Below the pieces are notes generated by a model. The model saw only the letters and a program-made list of their open reading frames with translations, made no database searches and was not told the DNA's origin. A stretch of DNA of 40,519 nt from contig UCOA01000161.1 of the NCBI GenBank assembly GCA_900474095.1, forward strand, positions 1 through 40,519. Direction: 5' to 3'. Both the position numbers and the translations under genes were made by a program. The stretch comes from Hyphomicrobiales bacterium. GTDB lineage: Bacteria; Pseudomonadota; Alphaproteobacteria; Rhizobiales; Rhizobiaceae. Below are positions 14,897 through 23,537 of this stretch, piece after piece (position 1 is the stretch's first letter; each line of letters starts with the position of its first letter).

Positions 14897-15397
14897 ATGG
14901 GAAAGAAGAGCAAGGCCGAGAAAAAAACCAAGGGGGCTAAGAAGAAGAACCACGACGTCCCCGTCGAGGCGCAGGATCTTGCATCCGTGCTGGTGCAGGC
15001 GGCGCGCTCGATGCGCACCGTGCTGTCGCGCAATCTGCTCGAAAGCGGCCTTTATGCCGGCCAGGACGGCGTGATGCTGGCGCTTGCCGAAACCGATGGG
15101 CTGACGGCTGGCGTGCTGGCCATGAAGCTTGGCGTCAAGGCACCGACCATGACACGCACGATCGGCCGGATGGAAGCCCAGGGCTTTCTGGAACGGCGGG
15201 CTGATGACGAGGATGCCCGGCTGACCAAGGTCTATCTCACTACCAGCGGCCGGGACCGGCTCCAGACCATCGCTGCCGCAGGTAAAACCTCTGAAGAAAT
15301 CGCCACCAAAGGTCTCAGCGAAAAGCAGATCAAGACGCTGATGAAGCTGCTGCGCGCCGTCGACGGCAATCTGCAGCGCACTGACGCGGCCGAATGA
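14897..15397 (+). CDS. MarR family transcriptional regulator
   Basis: A 166-residue MarR-type winged-helix regulator. The first 20 residues are a lysine-rich extension (MGKKSKAEKKTKGAKKKN). The winged HTH follows at about 65-125: LAMKLGVKAPTMTRTIGRMEAQGFLERRADDEDARLTKVYLT, including the wing with its DxR(x)KxxxLT motif. GGAGG precedes the ATG at 14897 closely. It is divergent from the creatininase gene (95-bp gap), which is therefore the likely target, but no clear palindrome was found there. The basic tail probably adds DNA affinity. Confidence 0.9.
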   Translation: MGKKSKAEKKTKGAKKKNHDVPVEAQDLASVLVQAARSMRTVLSRNLLESGLYAGQDGVMLALAETDGLTAGVLAMKLGVKAPTMTRTIGRMEAQGFLERRADDEDARLTKVYLTTSGRDRLQTIAAAGKTSEEIATKGLSEKQIKTLMKLLRAVDGNLQRTDAAE

Positions 15398-15436
15398 ACT
15401 TGAAAGCCGGCCGTGAATTGGCGATTGCAGCGTCAA

Positions 15437-15451
15437 TTTAAACAGTTTAAA
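15437..15451. promoter_or_regulatory. Perfect palindrome upstream of the LacI-family gene
   Basis: TTTAAAC-A-GTTTAAA is a perfect 7+1+7 palindrome 50 bp upstream of the GTG start of the LacI-family regulator. It is AT-rich against a GC-rich background. The odd-length centre differs from the CG-centred operators of most LacI-family proteins, so assignment as an autoregulatory site is tentative. Confidence 0.45.
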
Positions 15452-15500
15452 GAGGATTTAAAAATAACGGCGCCTGGCCGGCAGACTTGATGGGGGAAAC

Positions 15501-16529
15501 GTGGCGCAGAAGATCAAGCTCTCAACCATTGCGGAAACGCTCGGTGTGTCCACGGCGACCGTTTCATTGGCATTGCGCGACAGCCCGCTCGTTGCTTCCA
15601 TAACCCGGGACAAGATCAAGGATCAGGCGCGGGCGCTCGGTTATATCTACAACCGCCGTGCCGCCAGCCTGCGCACATCCCGCTCCGGCATCATCGGCGT
15701 CGTCGTGCACGACATCATGAACCCGTTCTACGGCGAAATCCTCAAGGCGATCGAGGCCGAACTCGATCGCGACCGGCAGACGTTCATCCTTTCCAATCAC
15801 TATGATTCCGTCGAAAAGCAGCGCGCCTTCATCGAGACCCTGCTGCAATTGGGCGGCGACGGCGTCATCATGTCGCCGGCCATCGGCACGCCCCCGGAAG
15901 ATATCCAGCTTGCCGAAGACAATGGCATGCCGGCGGTGCTGATCGCCCGCTCGATCGAAGGGCTGGACGTGCCGATCTTCCGCGGTGATGACGCCTATGG
16001 CATTTCGCTCGCGACCAATCACCTGATCAGCCTTGGGCACCGTGTCATTGCCATGGTCGGCGGCACGGACCAGACGTCGACGGGGCGCGACCGGTATCAG
16101 GGCTATGTCAATGCCTTGCGCAAGGCCAATATCGATGTCGACCCCGACCTGCGCATTCCCGGCCCCCGCTCCATGCAAGGCGGTTTCGAGGCGGCGGTAC
16201 ACCTGCTCTCACTGCCGCAAAAACCAACCGCGGTCGTCTGCTGGAACGATCTCGTCGCGATCGGCATGATGAACGGCATTGCGCGCGCGGGTCTTGTTCC
16301 CGGTCGCGACGTGTCGGTCACCGGGTACGATGACCTCGAGGAAGCGTCGATCTCAACGCCCGCATTGACCACCGTCTGGAACGGGCAATCGGATGTGGGC
16401 CGCAGCGCCGCGCGCGCCCTGCTCGACAAGCTCAACGGCAGCCACGAGCCGGACGGCATCCATCTCATCAAGCCAGAAATGCGCATTCGTCAGTCGACCG
16501 GGCCGCTTCGGCCCAATTCATCCGAGTAA
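15501..16529 (+). CDS. LacI family transcriptional regulator
   Basis: A 342-residue LacI/GalR-type repressor. The HTH is at residues about 5-25 (LSTIAETLGVSTATVSLAL), followed by the hinge segment NRRAASLRTSRS and the periplasmic-binding-like core (about 60-335: GIIGVVVHDIMNPFYGEI, then VTGYDDLEEASISTPALTTV). It starts at GTG (15501) with GGGGAA upstream; no better ATG exists. It is followed 28 bp later by a 2-hydroxyacid dehydrogenase gene in the same direction. The effector is probably a sugar or sugar acid, but the sequence does not identify it. Confidence 0.93.
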   Translation: MAQKIKLSTIAETLGVSTATVSLALRDSPLVASITRDKIKDQARALGYIYNRRAASLRTSRSGIIGVVVHDIMNPFYGEILKAIEAELDRDRQTFILSNHYDSVEKQRAFIETLLQLGGDGVIMSPAIGTPPEDIQLAEDNGMPAVLIARSIEGLDVPIFRGDDAYGISLATNHLISLGHRVIAMVGGTDQTSTGRDRYQGYVNALRKANIDVDPDLRIPGPRSMQGGFEAAVHLLSLPQKPTAVVCWNDLVAIGMMNGIARAGLVPGRDVSVTGYDDLEEASISTPALTTVWNGQSDVGRSAARALLDKLNGSHEPDGIHLIKPEMRIRQSTGPLRPNSSE

Positions 16530-16557
16530 GACGATCCAATCCCGGAAGGAGCGAAAG

Positions 16558-17529
16558 ATGCCGCAAGGCCGTCCCCGTATTCTTGTGCCCGGAAGGATGA
16601 GCAAGCGCGTGCTTGATCGCTTGCCGGATCGCTTCGAGCCGGTCTTTGTCTCTGCCGCCGATCCCTCGCTGGTCACCGCGGACATGGCTTCCAGCGTCGT
16701 CGGCATCGCGGCGCAGGGGAAAATCCCCGCCGATTTCATGGATGCGCTTCCCAACCTCGAGATCGTTGCCAATTTTGGCGTCGGCTATGACGGCGTCGAT
16801 GCCGCACATGCGGCAACCCGCGGCATCGTCGTCACCAACACGCCGGATGTGCTGACTGAAGAAGTGGCGGATACGGCGATCGGCCTGCTCATCAACACGG
16901 TGCGCCAGCTTCCGGCCGCAGAGCAGTGGCTGCGGCAGGGCCGCTGGGCCAAGGAGGGGTCCTTTGCCCTGTCGCCACTGACGCTGCGCGGCCGCACGGT
17001 CGGTCTTTACGGGCTGGGGCGCATCGGCCTTTCGATCGCCAGGCGCCTGGAGAGCTTCGGGGTTTCCATCGCCTATCATACCAGGACGCCGCGCGAGGGG
17101 CTCGCGTATAGGCACCATCCGACGCTGAAGGGAATGGCCGAGGCTGTCGATACGATCATCGTCATCGTGCCGGGCACCGAAAGCACCCGCAGAACCGTCA
17201 ATGCGGAGATTCTGCAGGCGCTCGGACCGCAGGGTGTCCTGATCAACGTCGGGCGTGGCACGACCGTGGACGAGGCGGCTCTTGCCGATGCGCTCCAGCG
17301 GGGTGTCATCGCCGGCGCCGGCCTCGATGTGTTCGAAAACGAACCCTATGTTCCCGACGCCCTGCTGACAGTGCCGAACGTTTCGTTGCTGCCGCATGTC
17401 GGCTCCGCCTCGCAAGCGACGCGCAACGCCATGGCCGACCTGGTCGTCGACAATCTGATCGCCTGGTTCGAGAGGGATGCTGCGCTGACGCCGGTGGACG
17501 AGACACCGTTTACGCGCAAGACCGCTTGA
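16558..17529 (+). CDS. D-2-hydroxyacid dehydrogenase (glyoxylate/hydroxypyruvate reductase-like)
   Basis: A 323-residue NAD(P)-dependent D-2-hydroxyacid dehydrogenase. The Rossmann loop is GLYGLGRIG (about 155-163) and the catalytic triad residues appear as Arg in INVGRGTTVDE, Glu in LDVFENEP and His in LLPHVGSAS. The enzyme reduces glyoxylate, hydroxypyruvate or a sugar-derived 2-keto acid. GGAAGGAG precedes the ATG at 16558. Placement right after a LacI regulator suggests it is its target and acts in sugar-acid metabolism. It ends only 13 bp before the convergent amidotransferase gene. Confidence 0.92.
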   Translation: MPQGRPRILVPGRMSKRVLDRLPDRFEPVFVSAADPSLVTADMASSVVGIAAQGKIPADFMDALPNLEIVANFGVGYDGVDAAHAATRGIVVTNTPDVLTEEVADTAIGLLINTVRQLPAAEQWLRQGRWAKEGSFALSPLTLRGRTVGLYGLGRIGLSIARRLESFGVSIAYHTRTPREGLAYRHHPTLKGMAEAVDTIIVIVPGTESTRRTVNAEILQALGPQGVLINVGRGTTVDEAALADALQRGVIAGAGLDVFENEPYVPDALLTVPNVSLLPHVGSASQATRNAMADLVVDNLIAWFERDAALTPVDETPFTRKTA

Positions 17530-17542
17530 CGGGCTTGACCTG

Positions 17543-18301
17543 TCAGGCCTTCGCCTTCGAGGCCGCGTAGGCGCGAACCGCGTCGCCGAAGGCCTCGAAC
17601 AGGGTTGAGGACGGGCGATCCTGGCCGACCCAGTATTCCGGATGCCATTGCACGCCGACTGCAAAGGCTTTCGCGTCGATTACCGACACGGCCTCGATCG
17701 TTCCGTCTTCGGCCACGGCCTCGACGGCGAGGCGCGGTGCTGCCTCGGAAATCGCCTGCCGGTGCAGCGAATTCACCTGCACCTCGCCGGTGCCGAGAAC
17801 GGAAGCAAGGCAGCTTCCTTCCTTGACGATGACCTTCTGGCGGATGCCGTAAGCGATATCGAGTTCCTGCACGTCCGGCTTGCGGTGATCCCACATGCCG
17901 GGCCGGTCCTGGATTTCGCTTGCCAGCGTACCGCCAAGTGCGACGTTTAGTTCCTGTATGCCGCGGCAGATGGCCAGCAACGGCACGCCGCGCTCCAGCG
18001 CCCGCCGGATCAGCGGAAGGCTCGTTGCATCGCGGCCCGGATCGAACGGCCCGTCCGCTTCGGTTGCCTGCTTGCCGTAGAGCGATGGATGCACATTGGT
18101 GCGCGAGCCACTGACGAGCACGCCGTCGACACGGTCGAGAATATCATCGGCGTCGTTGCCGGTCTCGAGCGCCGGAACCAGGAATGTCATCACACCGGAG
18201 CCTGCGACGGCGGCGCGGACATATTGATGCGGCGTTGCATGCCAGACATTGCCATCGAAGGCCCTGAAATCGGCCGGTATGGCAACAACAGGTTTGGGCA
18301 T
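17543..18301 (-). CDS. Gamma-glutamyl-gamma-aminobutyrate hydrolase family protein (peptidase C26)
   Basis: A 252-residue class-I glutamine amidotransferase-like hydrolase of the PuuD type. The triad is C112 (LLAICRGIQELN), H220 and E222 (GVQWHPEYW). PuuD hydrolyses gamma-glutamyl-GABA in putrescine breakdown, but related enzymes act on other gamma-glutamyl amides. I start at the ATG at 18301 (MPKPVVAIPAD); the upstream frame to 18364 is basic low-complexity sequence. It is far from the ornithine decarboxylase gene and convergent with the hydroxyacid dehydrogenase, so a link to putrescine metabolism rests on family knowledge. Confidence 0.9.
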   Translation of the reverse strand: MPKPVVAIPADFRAFDGNVWHATPHQYVRAAVAGSGVMTFLVPALETGNDADDILDRVDGVLVSGSRTNVHPSLYGKQATEADGPFDPGRDATSLPLIRRALERGVPLLAICRGIQELNVALGGTLASEIQDRPGMWDHRKPDVQELDIAYGIRQKVIVKEGSCLASVLGTGEVQVNSLHRQAISEAAPRLAVEAVAEDGTIEAVSVIDAKAFAVGVQWHPEYWVGQDRPSSTLFEAFGDAVRAYAASKAKA

Positions 18302-18692
18302 TGCGGGTCTCCAGCTGCGGCTTCGGTTCCTTGATCTTCGACTCGAAGCCTCGTTTCGCGTCATCTTGCCATTGCTCTCAGGCGCAGGGCAAAGTCAACT
18401 CTCATCGTCAGGAGGCTCGTTGGAAGACGCGCTGAACTTGATCTTCCTGTCTTGGAGCAACCTTGCGGCGCCGGCGCTTGAAGTGCAACCTTATCCAGCA
18501 CCTCTTGCGTCCCTCTATGCCGCAGCCCTGTCTTCCGGTTTCCGTTGCGCTCAGCTGTCACATTGTGTAAGGGCAGCTATGCGCAATGGCAGCTTGCAGC
18601 GCCGCGAGGCGCGTGCAATGAATTTTGAGACGAGGCATGGTGCCCGCGGGCCTCTAGGCGCGGCGCCATGGTATTCCAGGGAGACTTGCATC
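18302..18692. other. 391-bp gap between divergent amidotransferase and oxidase subunit genes
   Basis: No convincing gene lies here. One inverted repeat, TTGCA-GCGCC..GGCGC-TGCAA with a one-base insertion (about 18592-18616), sits about 80 bp before the cytochrome oxidase subunit IV gene. The promoters of the two divergent units must be within the gap, but no strong -35/-10 pair stood out. Confidence 0.5.
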
Positions 18693-18917
18693 ATGGCTGA
18701 ACATCATTCCGGACCGGTCGAAACGGGCGCTCCGATGGATTACTCGGAGCACGAGAAGACCTATAATTTCTTCCTCGAAGCGACGAAATTCGGAACGCTT
18801 TTCTGCGTGGCGCTGCTGATCGCCATGGCGGCCGCTTTCTTCACCACGGCCGGCTTCTTCACCGCGCTCGTGCTATTCATCCTCCTCAACGTCGCCGGCT
18901 TCGTGCTCCTGCGCTGA
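18693..18917 (+). CDS. aa3-type cytochrome c oxidase subunit IV
   Basis: A 74-residue protein matching the bacterial aa3 oxidase subunit IV family (COX4_pro_2 type). A hydrophilic, His/acidic N-terminus (MAEHHSGPVETGAPMDYSEHEK) precedes two hydrophobic segments (about residues 32-50 and 52-72). The family is a small helix associated with the aa3 oxidase core in alphaproteobacteria; it is not essential for catalysis in the studied case. GGGAG lies upstream of the ATG. It stands 189 bp ahead of pntAA on the same strand, a pairing familiar in Rhizobiaceae. Confidence 0.85.
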   Translation: MAEHHSGPVETGAPMDYSEHEKTYNFFLEATKFGTLFCVALLIAMAAAFFTTAGFFTALVLFILLNVAGFVLLR

Positions 18918-19106
18918 TCGGCTTTCCAAAGTTTTGACGAAAACGGGCACTTGGGAGTGAGGTGCCTGTTTTCCCATGGTTCGGCTCGTTTCCGGCCTGG
19001 GAGAGCATGCGCGCCAGCCGCCGTTGATGGCTTGCGCGAATATCGAATGTACGGGTTGAGAGGCCGGCGATTGCCCGGCTCCTGAAACCCACTCGGGGAG
19101 GAACCT

Positions 19107-20264
19107 GTGGCAGAGACCGTATTCATACCGTTGGAAACCGTGGGTGGCGAGGGCCGTGTTGCCGGGTCGCCCGAAAGCGTCAAGAAGCTGCAGGCGCTCG
19201 GTTTCGAGGTTGTCGTTCAGGCGGGTGCAGGCACCTTGTCGCGTATTCCGGATGGCGAGTTCGAGAAGGCCGGGGCGCGGATCGGATCTGCTGCCGATGC
19301 GGCGAGTGCCGATGTCGTCTTGAAGGTGCGGCGACCGACGTCCTCGGAGATTGCCTCCTACAAGTCCGGCGCGGTCGTGCTGGCGATCATGGATCCCTAC
19401 GGCAACGAGCAGGCGCTCGACGAGATGGCGCGGGCCGGCATTTCCGCCTTTGCCATGGAGTTGATGCCGCGCATCACCCGGGCGCAGTCGATGGACGTGC
19501 TGTCGAGCCAGGCGAACCTTGCCGGCTACCAGGCGGTGATTGACGCCGCCTACGAATTCGATCGCGCGATGCCGATGATGATGACGGCTGCGGGCACGGT
19601 TCCGGCCGCCAAGGTGTTCGTCATGGGCGCCGGTGTCGCCGGCCTGCAGGCGATCGCCACGGCACGGCGTCTCGGTGCGGTTGTCTCGGCCACCGACGTG
19701 CGTCCGGCCTCGAAGGAACAGGTCGCCTCGCTCGGCGCCAAGTTCATCGCCGTCGAGGACGAGGAGTTCAAGGCGGCCGAAACATCCGGCGGCTATGCCA
19801 AGGAAATGTCGGCCGAGTACAAGGCCAAGCAGGCGGCGTTGACGGCCGAGCATATCGCCAAGCAGGACATCGTCATCACCACCGCGCTGATTCCGGGCCG
19901 ACCGGCGCCGCGGCTGATCACGCGCGAGATGCTTAAAAGCATGAAACCCGGCTCGGTCGCCGTCGATCTCGCCGTCGAGCGCGGTGGCAACGTCGAGGGC
20001 GCGGTGGCCGATCAGGTGGTCGACATCGAGGGCGTCAAGGTCGTCGGTTATCTCAACGTGCCCGGCCGCATCGCCGCTTCCGCCTCGGCGCTCTACGCCA
20101 AAAACCTTTTCACCTTTCTGGAGACGATGGTGTCGAAGGAGACCAAGGCGCTGGCGCTTGATGTCGAGGATGAACTGGTCAAGGCGACGATGCTGACGCA
20201 TGGCGGCGCCGTCGTGCATCCGAATTTTGCACCGGCTCCGGCCGCAGTCACCGCAACAGCTTGA
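19107..20264 (+). CDS. pntAA: NAD(P) transhydrogenase alpha subunit, part 1 (NAD(H)-binding)
   Basis: A 385-residue domain I of the proton-translocating transhydrogenase. The N-terminal alanine-dehydrogenase-like lobe starts MAETVFIPLETVGGEGRVA. The NAD-binding Rossmann part contains KVFVMGAGVAGLQAIATA (GxGxxG) and AVVSATDVRP, and the segment ITTALIPGRPAPRLIT is typical. It transfers hydride from NADH to NADP+ bound to PntB, driven by protons. The start is GTG (19107) with GGGGAGG upstream. The three-gene arrangement (alpha split in two, then beta) is the alphaproteobacterial form. Confidence 0.96.
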   Translation: MAETVFIPLETVGGEGRVAGSPESVKKLQALGFEVVVQAGAGTLSRIPDGEFEKAGARIGSAADAASADVVLKVRRPTSSEIASYKSGAVVLAIMDPYGNEQALDEMARAGISAFAMELMPRITRAQSMDVLSSQANLAGYQAVIDAAYEFDRAMPMMMTAAGTVPAAKVFVMGAGVAGLQAIATARRLGAVVSATDVRPASKEQVASLGAKFIAVEDEEFKAAETSGGYAKEMSAEYKAKQAALTAEHIAKQDIVITTALIPGRPAPRLITREMLKSMKPGSVAVDLAVERGGNVEGAVADQVVDIEGVKVVGYLNVPGRIAASASALYAKNLFTFLETMVSKETKALALDVEDELVKATMLTHGGAVVHPNFAPAPAAVTATA

Positions 20265-20325
20265 AAATTGGAGAGGACGGCTCTGGCGCTTCGGGGGAAG
20301 TGCGGCCGTCCAAGGGAGATGTTTG

Positions 20326-20736
20326 ATGGCCAATGACCTTCTCGACAAGGCGATCGGCGACCTCGACCGGGCGGTCGAAGCGGTGCGCACGGCAGCCGAA
20401 TACGTGCCGGAGGCGGCGGGTGCCGCCGCCCATGGATTGAGCGGCGGGGCGATCGACCCCTTCGTCTTCCAGATGGCGATCTTCGTCCTGTCGATCTTCG
20501 TCGGCTATTATGTCGTCTGGTCGGTGACGCCGGCGCTGCACACGCCGCTGATGGCCGTCACCAACGCGATTTCCTCGGTCATCGTCGTCGGCGCGCTTCT
20601 GGCGGTCGGCATCTCTGCCTCCGGCCTTGCCACCGGCTTCGGCTTCGTGGCGCTGATCCTCGCCTCGGTCAATATCTTTGGCGGCTTCCTGGTCACCCAG
20701 CGCATGCTCGCCATGTACAGACGCAAAGACAAGTGA
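20326..20736 (+). CDS. pntAB: NAD(P) transhydrogenase alpha subunit, part 2 (membrane)
   Basis: A 136-residue membrane segment of the transhydrogenase. A soluble, acidic N-terminal stretch (about 1-45) is followed by three to four hydrophobic helices (about 48-68, 72-90, 95-130: FVFQMAIFVLSIFVGYYVVW, then NAISSVIVVGALLAVGI, then GFVALILASVNIFGGFLV). With PntB it forms the proton channel. It starts at the ATG at 20326, 61 bp after pntAA, with AAGGGAG upstream; the tail LAMYRRKDK is cytoplasmic. Confidence 0.94.
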   Translation: MANDLLDKAIGDLDRAVEAVRTAAEYVPEAAGAAAHGLSGGAIDPFVFQMAIFVLSIFVGYYVVWSVTPALHTPLMAVTNAISSVIVVGALLAVGISASGLATGFGFVALILASVNIFGGFLVTQRMLAMYRRKDK

Positions 20737-20746
20737 GGCGGCCCTG

Positions 20747-22147
20747 ATGTCACCCAATATCGCAGCCTTCCTCTACCTCGTCTCCGGCGTGCTGTTCATC
20801 ATGGCGCTGCGCGGCCTGTCGCATCCGACCACCTCGCGCCGCGGCAATATCCTCGGCATGACCGGCATGGGCATCGCCATCGTCACGACGCTGCTTCTGG
20901 CGACGCCATCGCTCGGTGGTCTTGTCCTGATCGTCGTCGGCCTTGCCATCGGCGGCGGCGCAGGCGCCTATATCGCCCGCTCGATCCCGATGACCTCGAT
21001 GCCGCAGCTGGTCGCCGGCTTCCACTCGCTGGTCGGCCTTGCCGCCGTGCTGGTGGCGGCCTCGGCGCTCTACACGCCGTCCTCCTTCGGCATCGGCGCG
21101 ATCGGCCAGATCCATGCCCAGGCACTGGTCGAAATGGCGCTCGGCGTCGCCATCGGCGCCATCACCTTCACCGGTTCGATCATCGCCTTCCTGAAGCTCG
21201 ACGGCCGCATGTCCGGCAAGCCGATCATGCTGCCGTACCGGCACCTCATCAACATCGCGCTTTTGGTGCTGATCATCTTCTTCATCGTCGGCCTCGCTGC
21301 CACGGAAAGCCATTTCGACTTCTGGGCGATCGTCGCGCTGTCGCTGGCGCTCGGCGTGCTTTTGATCGTGCCGATCGGCGGCGCCGACATGCCGGTGGTG
21401 GTGTCGATGCTCAACTCCTATTCCGGCTGGGCCGCCGCCGGCATCGGCTTCACGCTCGGCAACCTGGCGCTGATCGTCACCGGCGCGCTGGTCGGCTCGT
21501 CCGGTGCGATCCTGTCCTACATCATGTGCAAGGGCATGAACCGCTCGTTCATCTCGGTCATCCTCGGCGGGTTCGGCGGCGATAACGGCGCTGTTGCCAG
21601 CGACGACGGCGTCAGCCGCACGGTCAAGCAGGGTTCGGCCGACGACGCCGCCTTCCTGATGGCCAATGCCTCCAAGGTGATCATCGTGCCGGGCTACGGC
21701 ATGGCGGTCGCCCAGGCGCAGCACGCGGTGCGCGAGCTTGCCGATGCACTGAAGGCTGCCGGCGTCGAAGTGACCTACGCCATCCATCCGGTCGCCGGCC
21801 GCATGCCCGGCCACATGAACGTGCTGCTCGCCGAAGCCAACGTGCCCTATGACGAGGTGTTCGAACTGGAGGACATCAACTCGCAATTCGCCCAGGCCGA
21901 CGTCGCCTATGTCATCGGCGCCAACGACGTCACCAACCCGGCGGCGCGCGACGACAAGACCTCGCCGATCTACGGCATGCCGATCCTCGACGTCGACAAG
22001 GCCAAGACCTGCCTCTTCGTCAAGCGCTCGCTCGGCTCCGGCTATGCCGGCATCGACAACACGCTGTTCTACAAGGACGGCACAATGATGCTGCTTGGCG
22101 ACGCCAAGAAAATGACCGACGATATCGTCAAGGCGATGAACCACTGA
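20747..22147 (+). CDS. pntB: NAD(P) transhydrogenase beta subunit
   Basis: A 466-residue beta subunit. About nine membrane helices occupy residues 1-265, then a cytoplasmic NADP(H)-binding domain (about 290-466) contains VIIVPGYGMAVAQAQHAV (the GYGxAVxQAQ loop), HPVAGRMPGHMNVLLAEA, and IGANDVTNPAARDD. It completes the proton-pumping NAD(P) transhydrogenase that supplies NADPH. It begins 10 bp after pntAB and ends the operon before a strong terminator. Confidence 0.96.
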   Translation: MSPNIAAFLYLVSGVLFIMALRGLSHPTTSRRGNILGMTGMGIAIVTTLLLATPSLGGLVLIVVGLAIGGGAGAYIARSIPMTSMPQLVAGFHSLVGLAAVLVAASALYTPSSFGIGAIGQIHAQALVEMALGVAIGAITFTGSIIAFLKLDGRMSGKPIMLPYRHLINIALLVLIIFFIVGLAATESHFDFWAIVALSLALGVLLIVPIGGADMPVVVSMLNSYSGWAAAGIGFTLGNLALIVTGALVGSSGAILSYIMCKGMNRSFISVILGGFGGDNGAVASDDGVSRTVKQGSADDAAFLMANASKVIIVPGYGMAVAQAQHAVRELADALKAAGVEVTYAIHPVAGRMPGHMNVLLAEANVPYDEVFELEDINSQFAQADVAYVIGANDVTNPAARDDKTSPIYGMPILDVDKAKTCLFVKRSLGSGYAGIDNTLFYKDGTMMLLGDAKKMTDDIVKAMNH

Positions 22148-22150
22148 ATC

Positions 22151-22181
22151 AGCAGTGCCGCATTTTTCGAGCGGCACTGCT
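22151..22181 (+). terminator. Terminator after pntB
   Basis: AGCAGTGCCGC (22151-22161) pairs perfectly with GCGGCACTGCT (22171-22181), and CGTTTT follows. It begins three bases after the pntB stop codon. Confidence 0.85.
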
Positions 22182-22298
22182 CGTTTTCAGACTCCGTTCC
22201 GGTCTTCTTCCCGCGTGGCATTTTAATCGAAATTCAACGGTCCTCGCGTAATCATTGATGCCAGCCGCGATGGTTGGCGCCGGTTACGAAAGAGGATT

Positions 22299-23504
22299 AT
22301 GAATTCATCTTCGCAATTCGGTTTCTCCCGGACCGGGCGCTACGCCCGGCAGCTTGATGCGGGGTTCGGGTGGTTGCGCTTCCAAGGCGAGATGGAGCGC
22401 GAATACGCGGTGCAGATCGACACGGATCAGCGCCGGCCTGCAATGCTCAGTGCGGCTCTCTCCCTGGTGTTCATCATTCTCTTCGGTGTCTCCGATTTGG
22501 TACGCCTGCCGCTGGTGGAGCGTTTTCCCGATCTCGCCGCCGATGTGTGGGGTATTCTGGCAAGCCGGCTGGCGACAATCGTTGTTCTGCTTGGCTGCCT
22601 GTATATTTGCTATCGTCAGCACGGGGCCTCGCGGGTGGCGCCCTTGTCGATGGCCGCAGTGCTGACGCTTGCAGTGTGTGGGGCGGTGTCGGTCTGCCTT
22701 TACAAGCGCAACCATCTCGGCGATGCCGAGTTCGCCCAACTCCTGTTTGTCATGGGCGCGTTTTCTCCGCTCGGGCTCCGCTTCCGTAGCAGCTTTGCGC
22801 TGGCGGCCGGCGTTGTCGCCGTGACCTTCGCATTGCGATATTCGCTGCTGCCGATGGAACTGCAGGGGCATCAATTCAGTGCCATGCTGGTTTTGACGTT
22901 GATCTTCTCGGCGACCGGCGGTTATTTCCGGGAACGTGCGCATCGGGAGCAGTTTCTCTTGCGCTGCCTTCTCAAGGAGCAGGCGTCGCGCGATCCGCTG
23001 ACAGGGCTCGCCAATCGGCGTGGCCTTGACGAGCGGCTCGAGACGATTCGCACGCAAGCTCGCCGGGAAAACGTGCCGATCGGCCTGCTGTTGCTCGATG
23101 TCGATTTCTTCAAGCGTTACAATGATCGTTACGGGCATCAGGCCGGCGATCTGGCATTGCAGCGCGTGGCGGCATGTCTGGACGCCTTTGCGCGCGGTCC
23201 GCTCGATATAGCCTGCCGGATGGGCGGAGAGGAGTTCGCGCTCGTACTGTACGATTGCGGGGTCGCGTCGCTCAAGGACCGCGCGGATCAGCTTTGCGCT
23301 GACGTGCGGGGGCTCCGTATCGATCATGCCACTTCCGATATCTGCGCTTTCGTGACGGTCAGTATCGGAGGTGTCTTGTTGCTGCCGCAGGAAACAGCCT
23401 GGTCCGCTCTCGATCGAGCGGACCAGTTGCTTTACGAGGCCAAGCGGGAAGGGCGCGATCGCACGTCGGTCGAGCGCCTGCTGCCCGCGGCTGCGGTCGC
23501 ATGA
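22299..23504 (+). CDS. Membrane-bound diguanylate cyclase (GGDEF)
   Basis: A 401-residue protein: about 40 cytoplasmic residues, five to six membrane helices (about 45-210), then a GGDEF domain (about 230-395). The catalytic motif is GGEEF at residues 309-313, an active variant; the domain opens RDPLTGLANRRGLDERL and has the metal Asp in LLLDVDFFKRYNDRYGHQAGD. It should make c-di-GMP from two GTP. The usual allosteric I-site (RxxD five residues before the motif) is absent: the residues there are GPLD, with an Arg one position too early. Product feedback may therefore be weak. The membrane part senses an unknown signal. Confidence 0.92.
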   Translation: MNSSSQFGFSRTGRYARQLDAGFGWLRFQGEMEREYAVQIDTDQRRPAMLSAALSLVFIILFGVSDLVRLPLVERFPDLAADVWGILASRLATIVVLLGCLYICYRQHGASRVAPLSMAAVLTLAVCGAVSVCLYKRNHLGDAEFAQLLFVMGAFSPLGLRFRSSFALAAGVVAVTFALRYSLLPMELQGHQFSAMLVLTLIFSATGGYFRERAHREQFLLRCLLKEQASRDPLTGLANRRGLDERLETIRTQARRENVPIGLLLLDVDFFKRYNDRYGHQAGDLALQRVAACLDAFARGPLDIACRMGGEEFALVLYDCGVASLKDRADQLCADVRGLRIDHATSDICAFVTVSIGGVLLLPQETAWSALDRADQLLYEAKREGRDRTSVERLLPAAAVA

Positions 23505-23506
23505 CC

Positions 23507-23533
23507 GGCGCGATGCCCGCGCCGCGCCTTTTT
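23507..23533. terminator. Terminator between the GGDEF and TPR genes
   Basis: GGCGCG (23507-23512) and CGCGCC (23518-23523) form a stem with loop ATGCC, followed by GCGCCTTTTT on the plus strand. It lies in the 33-bp gap between the convergent genes. Confidence 0.75.
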
Positions 23534-23537
23534 CTCG

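Noticed and set aside
18302..18692. Small gene before the oxidase subunit
   Set aside because: The upstream open frame is only an extension of the 74-residue gene in the same frame, with atypical composition and no ribosome-binding site.
20750..22177. Long open frame (475 codons) opposite pntB
   Set aside because: Shadow of pntB; the predicted protein is a His/Asp/Arg-rich low-complexity chain with no known fold.
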